Shown here: positions 1-11,070 of the stretch, piece after piece | Layout: each line of letters starts with the position of its first letter | Position numbering within the stretch: the stretch's first letter is position 1 | Source of the DNA: Trichomonas vaginalis G3 | Lineage: Eukaryota > Parabasalia > Trichomonadida > Trichomonadidae | Direction of reading: 5' to 3' | DNA length: 64,000 nucleotides | NCBI RefSeq assembly: GCF_026262505.1 | Contig: NC_067206.1 | Location: forward strand, 36,161,896 to 36,225,895 | Program-made: the position numbers and the translations under genes | The notes under the pieces: model-generated | What the model was told of the DNA's origin: nothing | Seen by the model: the letters and a program-made list of their open reading frames with translations, nothing else | Database searches by the model: none

Positions 1-1046
1 AGTGCGGTTTTTCCATCTTGATCCTTTTCATTGACATTCGCACCAAGTGAAATAAGGACTTCGACAGTTTCTTTATTATTTTTAGATGCCGCAATATGAA
101 GTGCGGTTTTTCCATCTTGATCCTTTTCATTGACATTCGCACCATGTGAAAAGAAGTATTCGATAAGGGATCGAATATTAAAAATAGGTGAATAAACAAA
201 GCATTTGTTTATATCATTAGTTTGATCGAAATAAACTAAAAAGGATTCGAGATTTTTGTTTTTTCCGCAAGAATATAAATCAATCTTAAAATTGTGTTCA
301 TTCATCAAAAATGTTACAAAATCAATGTTGTGTGAAATAATTGCACATTTCATGCATTTTTCATTTGGTTTTTGATATTTCAAACATTCACTCATGATCT
401 CTGCATTTCCTCCAAAAAATGAAAACTCTAGACATTCTTCGGTTATTTCTGAGCTGCATTTAGTTCTTAATAACTTGAAACAATCAACTGCTCCATGGTA
501 ACAACATATTTCAAGTAATGAATATCCTTCGTCAGTTTCTGGATATAAACTGCTTTCAAGTTTTTGATCTTTATCAAATCCATCTCTTTCCGTGAATGTG
601 ATGAATCTTTCTAAGTCATTATTCATAATTGCTCTGTATATTGTATTTTCTGTATGAACATCAAGATTTTTAATATCATCTTTTCCGAAATCAGAAGATT
701 TATTTAATTTAAACCCATATTCTTTATAAAACAGGAAGTTTGAAATATTAGGGATTTCATTGACTTCTTCCACATGATATTCATCAATAAACAGTTTGGC
801 AAGAAATAAATATGACTTTGTATAGCGATTGTTATACGGAATGATTTGTAAAATGTCTTTTATAATATCTTTGGGTGGATATTTATTGGAATCAATCAAT
901 TCTGTTTTGATCATTTCGTAAATTGACTTTAATTCTTCTTCTTTTTCTGTTTTCAACTGATACAACGCGTTGTATATGTCGATATAATATTTGTGCGCGT
1001 TTCTTAGTTCAATGTATTTGTTTGAATGAATGTCTTGGTTGGACAT
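1..1046 (-). CDS. Ankyrin repeat protein with DUF3447-type N-terminus, partial
   Basis: The minus strand is open from an ATG at 1046 to the window edge (348 codons, no stop), so the C-terminus lies outside. The N-terminus (MSNQDIHSNKYIELRNAHKY) and the following 200 or so residues look like the DUF3447 region that precedes ankyrin repeats in a large trichomonad family. Ankyrin repeats begin near residue 280, with the repeated core VNEKDQDGKTALHIAASKNN. Ankyrin repeats are protein-binding scaffolds; the partner cannot be told from sequence. The gene is transcribed away from the ankyrin array to its right. It is a different subfamily from the array genes, which start MSxxLxLNFEYIAAHINDY. The family call is secure, the cellular role unknown. 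Confidence 0.85.
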   Translation of the reverse strand, partial: MSNQDIHSNKYIELRNAHKYYIDIYNALYQLKTEKEEELKSIYEMIKTELIDSNKYPPKDIIKDILQIIPYNNRYTKSYLFLAKLFIDEYHVEEVNEIPNISNFLFYKEYGFKLNKSSDFGKDDIKNLDVHTENTIYRAIMNNDLERFITFTERDGFDKDQKLESSLYPETDEGYSLLEICCYHGAVDCFKLLRTKCSSEITEECLEFSFFGGNAEIMSECLKYQKPNEKCMKCAIISHNIDFVTFLMNEHNFKIDLYSCGKNKNLESFLVYFDQTNDINKCFVYSPIFNIRSLIEYFFSHGANVNEKDQDGKTALHIAASKNNKETVEVLISLGANVNEKDQDGKTA

Positions 1047-1516
1047 TAAAAATTTTTAAGGCTTCTTTCCGACCAAACGGTCTGTGTCGTCTTTCATATC
1101 ATATTTCTTTACTTCGAAGTAAAGAAAAATTTCATAAAAATACAACTTGAGTTCTTTTAAATGCTCATATGTAAGGCATTATTACCTCATAGTATGAAGT
1201 CCGGAAATGCCGTTTTTGTTCAATCTTGAGTTGAATAATCTAAAATTTTATCACAAACATTGTGTTCGGACTGCATTCTATGCAAACAAATAGAATGTTA
1301 TCATGATCTCCTATAATGTGGTAAGAACATTTGTCCGTAGAATCATCTCAGTCAATGAGATGAAGATTTAAGATCTCACCATATAACTATGCTTTCTGGT
1401 TTATTAAAGTAATTTAAAAAGGGATGACTAATCAAACAATTGCAGTATAGATTTCTAATTTCTAATTTCGATTTTTGATTTTTCAGAAGTTTTGTAAAGT
1501 TACGACATTTAAAAAA
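1047..1516. other. Divergent intergenic region
   Basis: 470 bp between the minus-strand DUF3447 gene and the leader of the first array gene. Apart from the GACCGTTT motif I see no gene, RNA or repeat. It differs from the spacers between later array units, so it marks the unique left flank of the array. Confidence 0.6.
1075..1082 (-). promoter_or_regulatory. GACCGTTT promoter-like motif 29 bp before the ankyrin/DUF3447 start
   Basis: Read on the minus strand, GACCGTTT lies 29 bp upstream of the ATG at 1046. The same octamer in the same orientation lies about 30 bp upstream of the coiled-coil gene start at 37339. It contains a Myb-type core (CCGTT, or AACGG on the other strand). Trichomonas core promoters are known to use a Myb-like factor, but I have not matched this to a published consensus. 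Confidence 0.35.
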
Positions 1517-1597
1517 ATGAGCCAAGATCTTGCTCTAAATTTCGAATATATTGCTGCTCACATTAATGATTATATTCAAAATGAAAATTTCTTTTAG
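1517..1597 (+). pseudogene. Original N-terminal segment of ankyrin gene, closed by an in-frame TAG
   Basis: ATG at 1517 opens 26 codons beginning MSQDLALNFEYIAAHINDYI and ends at TAG (1595-1597). The frame then continues for ten codons (TFDLEDIITI) straight into the ATG at 1628, so the leader and the main gene are in one frame separated by one stop. The leader looks like the true N-terminus of this ankyrin family, now detached by a nonsense codon. The array copies at about 3314, 6907, 31151 and 32948 (MSRGLTLNFEYIAAHINDYI) carry the same TAG; the copy at about 5111 has a 1-bp deletion just before it. Translation either restarts at the second ATG or reads through. Confidence 0.6.
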
Positions 1598-1627
1598 ACA
1601 TTCGATCTAGAAGACATTATAACAATA

Positions 1628-2650
1628 ATGAAATATTCAAAATTAACACCAAAACAGTTCAATTCTCTTCTTAAACAGTCATCATCAACTATTAATGCCA
1701 GCAAATTATATGTCTGTACACGAAATGCGAATGTTACTGTCCAAAGCATCAATGATGTTGTATCAGTTCTGAAATCAGTTAAAACATACATGAAATTCAA
1801 AATATTTGATGGTGTCATTGATTTTTTATTACAAAATGATAAGGAAAGATGCGAAAGTGCAGAAGAAAATAAAAAGCTTCGAGAACAAATTCAAAAGCTT
1901 CAAGAACAAATTCAAGATTTGAAATTTCAAAAGAATCGAAAATTTTTAACTAAAATCACAGAACTTAAGATATCTAATGATTTTGATAGTGTTTACAAAC
2001 TCTTCGGAAAAATTTCTGCAGAAGACAATCAAGAAATGATGTCAAAAGCTTGTGAAGAAGGACTTTGGAAAAAGACAACAGAGAATAGAAAGAATGTACT
2101 TCATGTTGCATGTGAAAAGGGAAATCTTCAGCTTGTCAAATTACTTATCGAATGTGGCTGTAACAAAGAAACAATAGATGAATATGGAAATACTCCTCTC
2201 ATTTATGCATCATGGAATAATCAACTTGAAGTTGTTAAATATCTTATCTCTGCAGGAGCTAATAAAGAAGCAAAGAATAACGATGGGAAAACTCCTTTAA
2301 TTTATGCATCATTATACGATTATCTCAATATTGTTAAATATCTTGTCTCTGATGGTGCTAATAAAGATGTAAAGAATAATGATGGAAAAACTCCCATAAT
2401 TTATGCATCATTATACGGCTATCTTGATGTTGTTAAATATCTTATCTCTGATGGAGCAAATAAAGAAACAAAGAATAATGAAGGAAATACACCACTCATT
2501 TATGCATCATGGAATAATCATCTTGAAGTTGTAAAATATCTTATCTCTGTTGGAGTTAATAAAGCTGCAAAAGATAATGAAGGAAAAACTGCACTATCGC
2601 ATGCAAAAGGTAAAGTAAGAGATTATCTAAAATCTATTGGAGCCAAGTAA
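1628..2650 (+). CDS. Ankyrin repeat protein, array unit 1
   Basis: Open frame of 340 codons from the ATG at 1628. Residues 1-70 form an N-terminal domain (MKYSKLTPKQFNSLLKQSSS). A short coiled coil follows (about 78-100, with two near-copies of KLREQIQ and KLQEQIQ). A linker leads to about five ankyrin repeats from residue 160 to the end, each with the form DGKTPLIYASxxxxLxxVKYLISxGANKEAKNN. The product is probably a cytosolic interaction scaffold. This is the only one of units 1-5 whose frame is uninterrupted. An upstream segment in the same frame is cut off by a TAG. Family assignment is firm; the function is unknown. Confidence 0.85.
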   Translation: MKYSKLTPKQFNSLLKQSSSTINASKLYVCTRNANVTVQSINDVVSVLKSVKTYMKFKIFDGVIDFLLQNDKERCESAEENKKLREQIQKLQEQIQDLKFQKNRKFLTKITELKISNDFDSVYKLFGKISAEDNQEMMSKACEEGLWKKTTENRKNVLHVACEKGNLQLVKLLIECGCNKETIDEYGNTPLIYASWNNQLEVVKYLISAGANKEAKNNDGKTPLIYASLYDYLNIVKYLVSDGANKDVKNNDGKTPIIYASLYGYLDVVKYLISDGANKETKNNEGNTPLIYASWNNHLEVVKYLISVGVNKAAKDNEGKTALSHAKGKVRDYLKSIGAK

Positions 2651-3313
2651 TTTAATCAGATAATTTAAAGCAAAATGCTACATTCAACACCGAAAAATTT
2701 TAAAATGTTTTATAAAAACATCAGATTTCAAAAGTATAATTCTTTTTTAATATAGACTGGAAATTATTACCACTTGACTTCAATTAATAATTAGTAGCAA
2801 CTGTTAAATAGTAATGCAATAATTCATGGTAACAGAACTATAGCGTTTCTTTAAATTTTTTTGTTTTAGTGGTGTGATCGTTATGATATGAACAATTATG
2901 GAAAGTAAACACTCAAAAAATGGTAATAAAGTGTATATCAATGCCATATTCATTACGGATATCATAACTATACTTCAAATATACATTTATAAATTCTTTT
3001 TCGTGTCATTATTCCTAACTAATGACTTTTTCTCATTATTTAATTAAATGATAAATTGCAATATTATTATTAAATTTCTTTTGAACTATTCGACTCAATT
3101 TATTCTGCATTATGAATGAAATTTTTATTCTATTCAAAGTAATAACATTTGATGTCATTTATTCAAACAAACTCAGTAAATGAGATGAAGAAATATGATC
3201 TCATTCAATAACTATATTATTTGGTTTGTTCTTTCAGAATGGATAACAATGCAAACAAGTGCATTTTGATTTTTGTTTTTTCAGATATTTTGTAAAGTCA
3301 CGACATTTGAAAA
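2651..3313 (+). other. Array spacer (unit 1 to 2)
   Basis: AT-rich spacer repeated with little change after units 2, 3, 4/5 and 5. I see no gene in it. The short stretch ATGAGATGAAGAA...ATGATCTCATT forms a small inverted repeat upstream of each leader ATG. The Polinton insertion point lies in the spacer between units 4 and 5. Confidence 0.6.
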
Positions 3314-3424
3314 ATGAGTCGAGGTCTTACTCTGAATTTCGAATATATTGCTGCACACATCAATGATTATATTCAAAATGAAAATTTCTTTTAGACATTC
3401 GATCTAGAAGACATTATAACAATA

Positions 3425-4448
3425 ATGAAATATTCAAAATTAACACCAAAACAGTTCAATTCTCTTCTTAAACAGTCATCATCAACTATTAATGCCAGCA
3501 AATTATATGTCTGTACACGAAATGCGAATGTTACTGTCCAAAGCATCAATGATGTTGTATCAGTTCTGAAATCAGTTAAAACATACATGAAATTCAAAAT
3601 ATTTGATGGTGTCATTGATTTTTTATTACAAAATGATAAGGAAAGATGCGAAAGTGCAGAAGAAAATAAAAAGCTTCGAGAACAAATTCAAAAGCTTCAA
3701 GAACAAATTCAAGATTTGAAATTTCAAAAGAATCGAAAATTTTTAACTAAAATCACAGAACTTAAGATATCTAATGATTTTGATAGTGTTTACAAACTCT
3801 TCGGAAAAATTTCTGCAGAAGACAATCAAGAAATGATGTCAAAAGCTTGTGAAGAAGGACTTTGGAAAAAGACAACAGAGAATAGAAAGAATGTACTTCA
3901 TGTTGCATGTGAAAAGGGAAATCTTCAGCTTGTCAAATTACTTATCGAATGTGGCTGTAACAAAGAAACAATAGATGAATATGGAAATACTCCTCTCATT
4001 TATGCATCATGGAATAATCAACTTGAAGTTGTTAAATATCTTATCTCTGCAGGAGCTAATAAAGAAGCAAAGAATAACGATGGGAAAACTCCTTTAATTT
4101 ATGCATCATTATACGATTATCTCAATATTGTTAAATATCTTGTCTCTGATGGTGCTAATAAAGATGTAAAGAATAATGATGGAAAAACTCCCATAATTTA
4201 TGCATCATTATACGGCTATCTTGATGTTTGTTAAATATCTTATCTCTGATGGAGCAAATAAAGAAACAAAGAATAATGAAGGAAATACACCACTCATTTA
4301 TGCATCATGGAATAATCATCTTGAAGTTGTAAAATATCTTATCTCTGTTGGAGTTAATAAAGCTGCAAAAGATAATGAAGGAAAAACTGCACTATCGCAT
4401 GCAAAAGGTAAAGTAAGAGATTATCTAAAATCTATTGGAGCCAAGTAA
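3425..4448 (+). pseudogene. Ankyrin repeat gene, array unit 2, one frameshift
   Basis: Same sequence as unit 1 but with one extra T in a short run near 4226-4229 (GATGTTTGTTAAAT against GATGTTGTTAAAT). This ends the first frame after 269 codons, inside the fourth ankyrin repeat; the rest continues in another frame to the usual stop. There is no other visible damage to the coding part. Its downstream spacer also has several one- or two-base indels relative to other units. Either a very young pseudogene or an assembly error. Confidence 0.7.
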
Positions 4449-5220
4449 TTTAATCAGATAATTTAAAGCAAAATGCTACATTCAACACCGAAAAATTTTA
4501 AAATGTTTTATAAAAACATCAGATTTCAAAAGTATAATTCTTTTTTAATATAGACTGGAAATTATTACCACTTGACTTCAATTAATAATTAGTAGCAACT
4601 GTTAAATAGTAATGCAATAATTCATGGTAACAGAACTATAGCGTTTCTTTAAATTTTTTTGTTTAGTGGTGTGATCGTTATGATTATGAACAATTATGGA
4701 AAGTAAACACTCAAAAAATGGTAATAAAGTGTAATCAATGCCATATTCATTACGGATATCATAACTATACTTCAAATATACATTTATAAATTCTTTTTCG
4801 TGTCATTATTCCTAACTAATGACTTTTTTCTCATTATTTAATTAAATGATAAATTGCAATATTATTATTAATTTCTTTTGAACTATTCGACTCAATTTAT
4901 TCTGCATTATGAATGAAATTTTTATTCTATTCAAAGTAATAACATTTGATGTCATTTATTCAAACAAACTCAGTAAATGAGATGAAGAATATGATCTCAT
5001 TCAATAACTATATTATTTGGTTTGTTCTTTCAGAATGGATAACAATGCAAACAAGTGCATTTTGATTTTTGTTTTTTTCAGATATTTTGTAAAGTCACGA
5101 CATTTGAAAAATGAGTCGAGGTCTTACTCTGAATTTCGAATATATTGCTGCACACATCAATGATTATATTCAAAATGAAAATTCTTTTAGACATTCGATC
5201 TAGAAGACATTATAACAATA

Positions 5221-6243
5221 ATGAAATATTCAAAATTAACACCAAAACAGTTCAATTCTCTTCTTAAACAGTCATCATCAACTATTAATGCCAGCAAATT
5301 ATATGTCTGTACACGAAATGCGAATGTTACTGTCCAAAGCATCAATGATGTTGTATCAGTTCTGAAATCAGTTAAAACATACATGAAATTCAAAATATTT
5401 GATGGTGTCATTGATTTTTTATTACAAAATGATAAGGAAAGATGCGAAAGTGCAGAAGAAAATAAAAAGCTTCGAGAACAAATTCAAAGCTTCAAGAACA
5501 AATTCAAGATTTGAAATTTCAAAAGAATCGAAAATTTTTAACTAAAATCACAGAACTTAAGATATCTAATGATTTTGATAGTGTTTACAAACTCTTCGGA
5601 AAAATTTCTGCAGAAGACAATCAAGAAAATGATGTCAAAAGCTTGTGAAGAAGGACTTTGGAAAAAGACAACAGAGAATAGAAAGAATGTACTTCATGTT
5701 GCATGTGAAAAGGGAAATCTTCAGCTTGTCAAATTACTTATCGAATGTGGCTGTAACAAAGAAACAATAGATGAATATGGAAATACTCCTCTCATTTATG
5801 CATCATGGAATAATCAACTTGAAGTTGTTAAATATCTTATCTCTGCAGGAGCTAATAAAGAAGCAAAGAATAACGATGGGAAAACTCCTTTAATTTATGC
5901 ATCATTATACGATTATCTCAATATTGTTAAATATCTTGTCTCTGATGGTGCTAATAAAGATGTAAAGAATAATGATGGAAAAACTCCCATAATTTATGCA
6001 TCATTATACGGCTATCTTGATGTTGTTAAATATCTTATCTCTGATGGAGCAAATAAAGAAACAAAGAATAATGAAGGAAATACACCACTCATTTATGCAT
6101 CATGGAATAATCATCTTGAAGTTGTAAAATATCTTATCTCTGTTGGAGTTAATAAAGCTGCAAAAGATAATGAAGGAAAAACTGCACTATCGCATGCAAA
6201 AGGTAAAGTAAGAGATTATCTAAAATCTATTGGAGCCAAGTAA
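5221..6243 (+). pseudogene. Ankyrin repeat gene, array unit 3, two compensating indels
   Basis: Relative to unit 1 one A is missing in the AAAAGC run near 5487, which closes the first frame at 97 codons, and one A is gained near 5626 (AAGAAAATG), which restores the original frame for the ankyrin half. The leader also lacks one T just before the shared TAG, so there the frame runs to a different early stop. All differences are single-base changes in short homopolymers. Confidence 0.7.
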
Positions 6244-7017
6244 TTTAATCAGATAATTTAAAGCAAAATGCTACATTCAACACCGAAAAATTTTAAAATG
6301 TTTTATAAAAACATCAGATTTCAAAAGTATAATTCTTTTTTAATATAGACTGGAAATTATTACCACTTGACTTCAATTAATAATTAGTAGCAACTGTTAA
6401 ATAGTAATGCAATAATTCATGGTAACAGAACTATAGCGTTTCTTTAAATTTTTTTGTTTTAGTGGTGTGATCGTTATGATATGAACAATTATGGAAAGTA
6501 AACACTCAAAAAATGGTAATAAAGTGTATATCAATGCCATATTCATTACGGATATCATAACTATACTTCAAATATACATTTATAAATTCTTTTTCGTGTC
6601 ATTATTCCTAACTAATGACTTTTTCTCATTATTTAATTAAATGATAAATTGCAATATTATTATTAAATTTCTTTTGAACTATTCGACTCAATTTATTCTG
6701 CATTATGAATGAAATTTTTATTCTATTCAAAGTAATAACATTTGATGTCATTTATTCAAACAAACTCAGTAAATGAGATGAAGAAATATGATCTCATTCA
6801 ATAACTATATTATTTGGTTTGTTCTTTCAGAATGGATAACAATGCAAACAAGTGCATTTTGATTTTTGTTTTTTCAGATATTTTGTAAAGTCACGACATT
6901 TGAAAAATGAGTCGAGGTCTTACTCTGAATTTCGAATATATTGCTGCACACATCAATGATTATATTCAAAATGAAAATTTCTTTTAGACATTCGATCTAG
7001 AAGACATTATAACAATA

Positions 7018-8039
7018 ATGAAATATTCAAAATTAACACCAAAACAGTTCAATTCTCTTCTTAAACAGTCATCATCAACTATTAATGCCAGCAAATTATA
7101 TGTCTGTACACGAAATGCGAATGTTACTGTCCAAAGCATCAATGATGTTGTATCAGTTCTGAAATCAGTTAAAACATACATGAAATTCAAAATATTTGAT
7201 GGTGTCATTGATTTTTTATTACAAAATGATAAGGAAAGATGCGAAAGTGCAGAAGAAAATAAAAAGCTTCGAGAACAAATTCAAAAGCTTCAAGAACAAA
7301 TTCAAGATTTGAAATTTCAAAAGAATCGAAAATTTTTAACTAAAATCACAGAACTTAAGATATCTAATGATTTTGATAGTGTTTACAAACTCTTCGGAAA
7401 AATTTCTGCAGAAGACAATCAAGAAATGATGTCAAAAGCTTGTGAAGAAGGACTTTGGAAAAAGACAACAGAGAATAGAAAGAATGTACTTCATGTTGCA
7501 TGTGAAAAGGGAAATCTTCAGCTTGTCAAATTACTTATCGAATGTGGCTGTAACAAAGAAACAATAGATGAATATGGAAATACTCCTCTCATTTATGCAT
7601 CATGGAATAATCAACTTGAAGTTGTTAAATATCTTATCTCTGCAGGAGCTAATAAAGAAGCAAAGAATAACGATGGGAAAACTCCTTTAATTTATGCATC
7701 ATTATACGATTATCTCAATATTGTTAAATATCTTGTCTCTGATGGTGCTAATAAAGATGTAAAGAATAATGATGGAAAAACTCCCATAATTTATGCATCA
7801 TTATACGGCTATCTTGATGTTGTTAAATATCTTATCTCTGATGGAGCAAATAAAGAAACAAAGAATAATGAAGGAAATACACCACTCATTTATGCATCAT
7901 GGAATAATCATCTTGAAGTTGTAAATATCTTATCTCTGTTGGAGTTAATAAAGCTGCAAAAGATAATGAAGGAAAAACTGCACTATCGCATGCAAAAGGT
8001 AAAGTAAGAGATTATCTAAAATCTATTGGAGCCAAGTAA
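7018..8039 (+). pseudogene. Ankyrin repeat gene, array unit 4, C-terminal frameshift
   Basis: Identical to unit 1 for about 300 codons, then one A is missing near 7923 (GTTGTAAATATC against GTTGTAAAATATC), so the last ankyrin repeat is read in another frame and stops at 8007 instead of 8039. This is the last unit before the Polinton, whose left target duplication lies about 330 bp downstream in the spacer. Confidence 0.7.
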
Positions 8040-8365
8040 TTTAATCAGATAATTTAAAGCAAAATGCTACATTCAACACCGAAAAATTTTAAAATGTTTT
8101 ATAAAAACATCAGATTTCAAAAGTATAATTCTTTTTTAATATAGACTGGAAATTATTACCACTTGACTTCAATTAATAATTAGTAGCAACTGTTAAATAG
8201 TAATGCAATAATTCATGGTAACAGAACTATAGCGTTTCTTTAAATTTTTTTGTTTTAGTGGTGTGATCGTTATGATATGAACAATTATGGAAAGTAAACA
8301 CTCAAAAAATGGTAATAAAGTGTATATCAATGCCATATTCATTACGGATATCATAACTATACTTC

Positions 8366-8370
8366 AAATA
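8366..8370. repeat. Target site duplication, left copy (AAATA)
   Basis: The spacer sequence CTTCAAATATACATTT of other units is cut here: the left flank ends in CTTCAAATA and the right flank at 30814 restarts with AAATATACATTT. The shared AAATA is a 5-bp duplication, in the 5-6 bp range usual for Polinton/Maverick integration. Confidence 0.8.
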
Positions 8371-8390
8371 AAAAAAAAAAAAAAAAAAAA

Positions 8391-8440
8391 AGGTAGTGGG
8401 GCCTCCAGGCACTTCGTGCCCTCTAGCCCTGAAGATGTTT
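8391..8440 (+). repeat. Element 1 left terminal inverted repeat with hairpin
   Basis: After a run of about 21 A at the junction, AGGTAGTGGGGCCTCCAGG leads to a small hairpin (GGCAC TTC GTGCC, 8408-8420) and CTCTAGCCCT. The right end read inward has the matching order AGGTATGAGGGGCTTCCAGG, then a hairpin, then TTCTAGCCCT. Similarity fades after about 50 bp, so the inverted repeat is short and imperfect compared with the hundreds of bp usual in Polintons. Confidence 0.7.
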
Positions 8441-8639
8441 AGTATAACTTTGTCCGGACAAGTAAGGGTCTATCGTCGCTACAGGAAAAGTTACAGGCGT
8501 TCCAAGGAAGTATACTTTGAGAAGCCTTCTTCTGGGTCGAAAACATTATATAATGTGTCGCTTTTCAAATTATATATGTTTTCATGTTTTTGTCACTTTT
8601 CTGTCACTTTTCAGGAAAAAACATTTTTATTATTATATA

Positions 8640-9390
8640 TAAATGAATTTTACAAAACCACCGTTACCGTTCTTTTGGAAATAAGAGTAAATGTAAAGAT
8701 TATATTGAGAGAACTTAAGAAACTACCGAATGGTCTAACATTTGTAGATTTGTTCGGTGGAAGTTTCTATATTCCCATTTGTGCCATACAATATTCCCAG
8801 ACTCAAAGATTATATGCAATGACTTCGACAACTATATGGACCGTCTCAAACATATACCAGACACAAACAATATATTGAAAGCGTTAAAAGAAAAGATACC
8901 TATAGGTAAGATGGAACGTATACCATTAGATAAGAAAAATATTGTGAGAGAGGTTTGAAAAAAGCAGAATATATAGACTGGGATAGTATATCTGCTAGAC
9001 TATTATATAGTGGTGCTATAAGAGTTCATGACATTGAAACACTTATGTCAAAAGTTTTATATCTTAACTATACAAATGTTTTTCAAAGAGGACATAGAAA
9101 AATATATTGAGGGTATAGAGTTTGTGAGATGTCATTGGACAGAGTTGTATGAAAAATATAAAGACAAGGAAAATATTTTCTTTATAGTGGACCGCCGTTC
9201 TATAACACATGGATTTTCAATACCAAGTAGACTGGACTTTGAGAGACTCTTTAGAAACTTTAGACGTTTTACATAACTGTCCATGCTTATTTTACATCCG
9301 ATAAAAGTGGTTTTGGAAACCGTTATGAGATGGTTAGAGGACATACATGACTATGAGTTTAGATATGACAGATAGAATATGAGAGAGTCC
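8640..9390 (+). pseudogene. Adenine-specific DNA methyltransferase remnant (Dam/D12 class), element 1
   Basis: One frame contains LTFVDLFGGSFYIP, the FxDxFxG SAM-binding motif in the form found in D12-class adenine methyltransferases, and neighbouring frames carry further family-like segments. Enzymes of this class methylate adenine in DNA, and such genes are known in Polinton-like elements and large DNA viruses. This copy is broken, with several breaks over about 750 bp. It is the first gene inside the left terminus. Confidence in the class is moderate because only fragments can be read. Confidence 0.55.
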
Positions 9391-9590
9391 TATAAACCGG
9401 AGAAAGTGTCATAACAAAGAAATTTTACTAGTAAGTAAAGTGGTTTGAAATAGGACTACTTGTTTTAGGTTTTTTCCATTGTGTCATTTATTTCTTTGAC
9501 GTGGCAGAAAGTACAGAGAATATGAAGATGAACCAATGCCTGCAAATGTCCAGTATATGTACTCGTAAGAGATTTTTTATCTAATATTAA

Positions 9591-9941
9591 ATGGACGCAC
9601 AGAACTTAGCGAATGCACAGCAACCTGGACAACCAAACCCAGAGAATATTCCAAATGAAGTTAGAATACAAACTGCAATGGCAAACTATGGTCAAGTGCC
9701 AACAGATGTACAAATGCAAACTGCCATGTCAAATGACGCTGCGTTAGGTTTGCCACCATGGTATGCAAATATGAGATGGAAGAGTTTTATACAAACCCTG
9801 AAGTGGGATATAAACAACTTTATGCAGATGACGTGAACACAGGAGTTGACCCAGAATATGTTTTTCTACCAGAGGAGAAACAGAATGTATGAGCTCAGTT
9901 AAAGAATGCTATGGAACTCAACAGGAAACGTAAGGACTAGG
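9591..9941 (+). pseudogene. Small Q/N/P-rich protein of element 1, broken
   Basis: Begins MDAQNLANAQQPGQPNPEN and has two copies of a short motif (VRIQTAMANYGQVP, VQMQTAMSNDA) before a Trp-rich stretch. I do not recognise it. It lies between the methyltransferase remnant and a small MG-starting protein, among likely particle genes. One or two breaks. Confidence 0.4.
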
Positions 9942-9969
9942 TGGACATTAGATTTTTACATATAGTAAA

Positions 9970-10214
9970 ATGGGTTTCTTCAGTAGTATTGGAAACTTCT
10001 TCAGAAGAGTTTTGGAAGAGGTATATGGAATGGAATAAAATCTGTCGGAAGAGGAGTATGGAACGGTGTCAAAAATATTGGTAAAAGAGTAGGTCAGTTC
10101 GTTGGTATTATACCTAAAGACCCTGAACCAGAAGAACAAGCTCCTGTTATACAACAGCCTGAACCTGCACCACAGTCTAGTTGGCAACCAAATCCAACAC
10201 CTCAACCGTATTAA
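9970..10214 (+). pseudogene. Small MG-starting amphipathic protein A, element 1, broken
   Basis: Starts MGFFSSIGNFFRR, a glycine at position 2 followed by an amphipathic, basic-aromatic helix, as in N-myristoylated or membrane-lytic minor capsid proteins. The C-terminal part is Pro/Gln-rich and ends at 10214. A second gene of similar style starts at 13839. I infer a minor virion protein of the adenovirus pVI kind, but this rests on N-terminal style only. About one break. Confidence 0.45.
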
Positions 10215-10260
10215 AAAATTATATTTTTACGTTCGATAGTAGTTGTATATGAAATAAGTT

Positions 10261-11050
10261 CTAAGTAAAACGATGGTATAATGGAACTTCTCTTTCTTCC
10301 ATCTGTTGTAACCATACTTGAAAGTCTGAAATACTTCCACTCGGCGGTTCATATAGCTTTGTAGGTTTTTTCGTAAAAGTCATTTGCCAAGCATAAAAAG
10401 AGTTTTGTGCACCAGAAAATGAAGCATGAACGATAATCAGCATCTGAGTCGAAAACATTTTCATATGTTCCATTAGGGTTTTCGACTTCATAAAAGTCCG
10501 GGTTGTACTGGATATTCTGCGGCTGATTTAACATCCTCAGAAATCTATACCATGCCAAGTTGTTATATTTTGTAGAAATATAACGTTTTCTCCAAGGTCT
10601 TCTATTCTATTGATTTTAACAGTTGCATTTTTCCTGTCATATATAATATCGAGATGGTACTCTCTTCGTCAATGTTATACTGCTTTGCATATTCGATATA
10701 GATGTCGTTTATTTTTCTTGAAAAGCTTGAAGAGTTGTTTCTAAGTTTACAAGCAAATTCACTTGTAAAAGTTTTCCCTGTTCAAATTTCTCATACATAC
10801 GTTTTTCTTTTTTTAGTATCGACTTCAAAACCGACTGTAAATGGGAACCTGTATGGCTTCTGAAATGAACTTCATTCTACGAAAGCCATAGCTTTTGTGA
10901 CGGATGGGTCTCTTAACCATCTTAACGGGTAGTCAAAACGATAGCCTTCATGCTTTACGGTCTCTGTCTCAAACTTTTGACCGACATTAGTAAAAAGTTC
11001 ATCTAATGGTTAGTTGTAGCAACTCTAGAATTTTCTTTTTCTATGAAAGC
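10261..11050 (-). pseudogene. Unknown element protein family, copy A, broken
   Basis: Minus-strand fragments contain YEPPSGSISDFQVWLQQ near the C-terminus and a FDYPLRW-like segment near the N-terminus. Both match the plus-strand gene at 15776-16636, so element 1 carries two diverged copies of one protein of roughly 290 residues, in opposite orientation. I do not recognise the family; a structural role is possible given the neighbours. Several breaks. Confidence 0.5.
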
Positions 11051-11070
11051 ATATTTTATCTAGAATAAAA

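Noticed and set aside
1594-1818. Repeated 74-codon minus-strand frame opposite each ankyrin gene start
   Set aside because: It is the antisense shadow of the conserved 5' coding segment and recurs only because the gene is tandemly repeated.
8396-8640. 160-codon frame starting inside the left terminus of element 1
   Set aside because: Its first 80 codons run through the terminal repeat and a non-coding stretch; only the later part relates to a gene (methyltransferase remnant).
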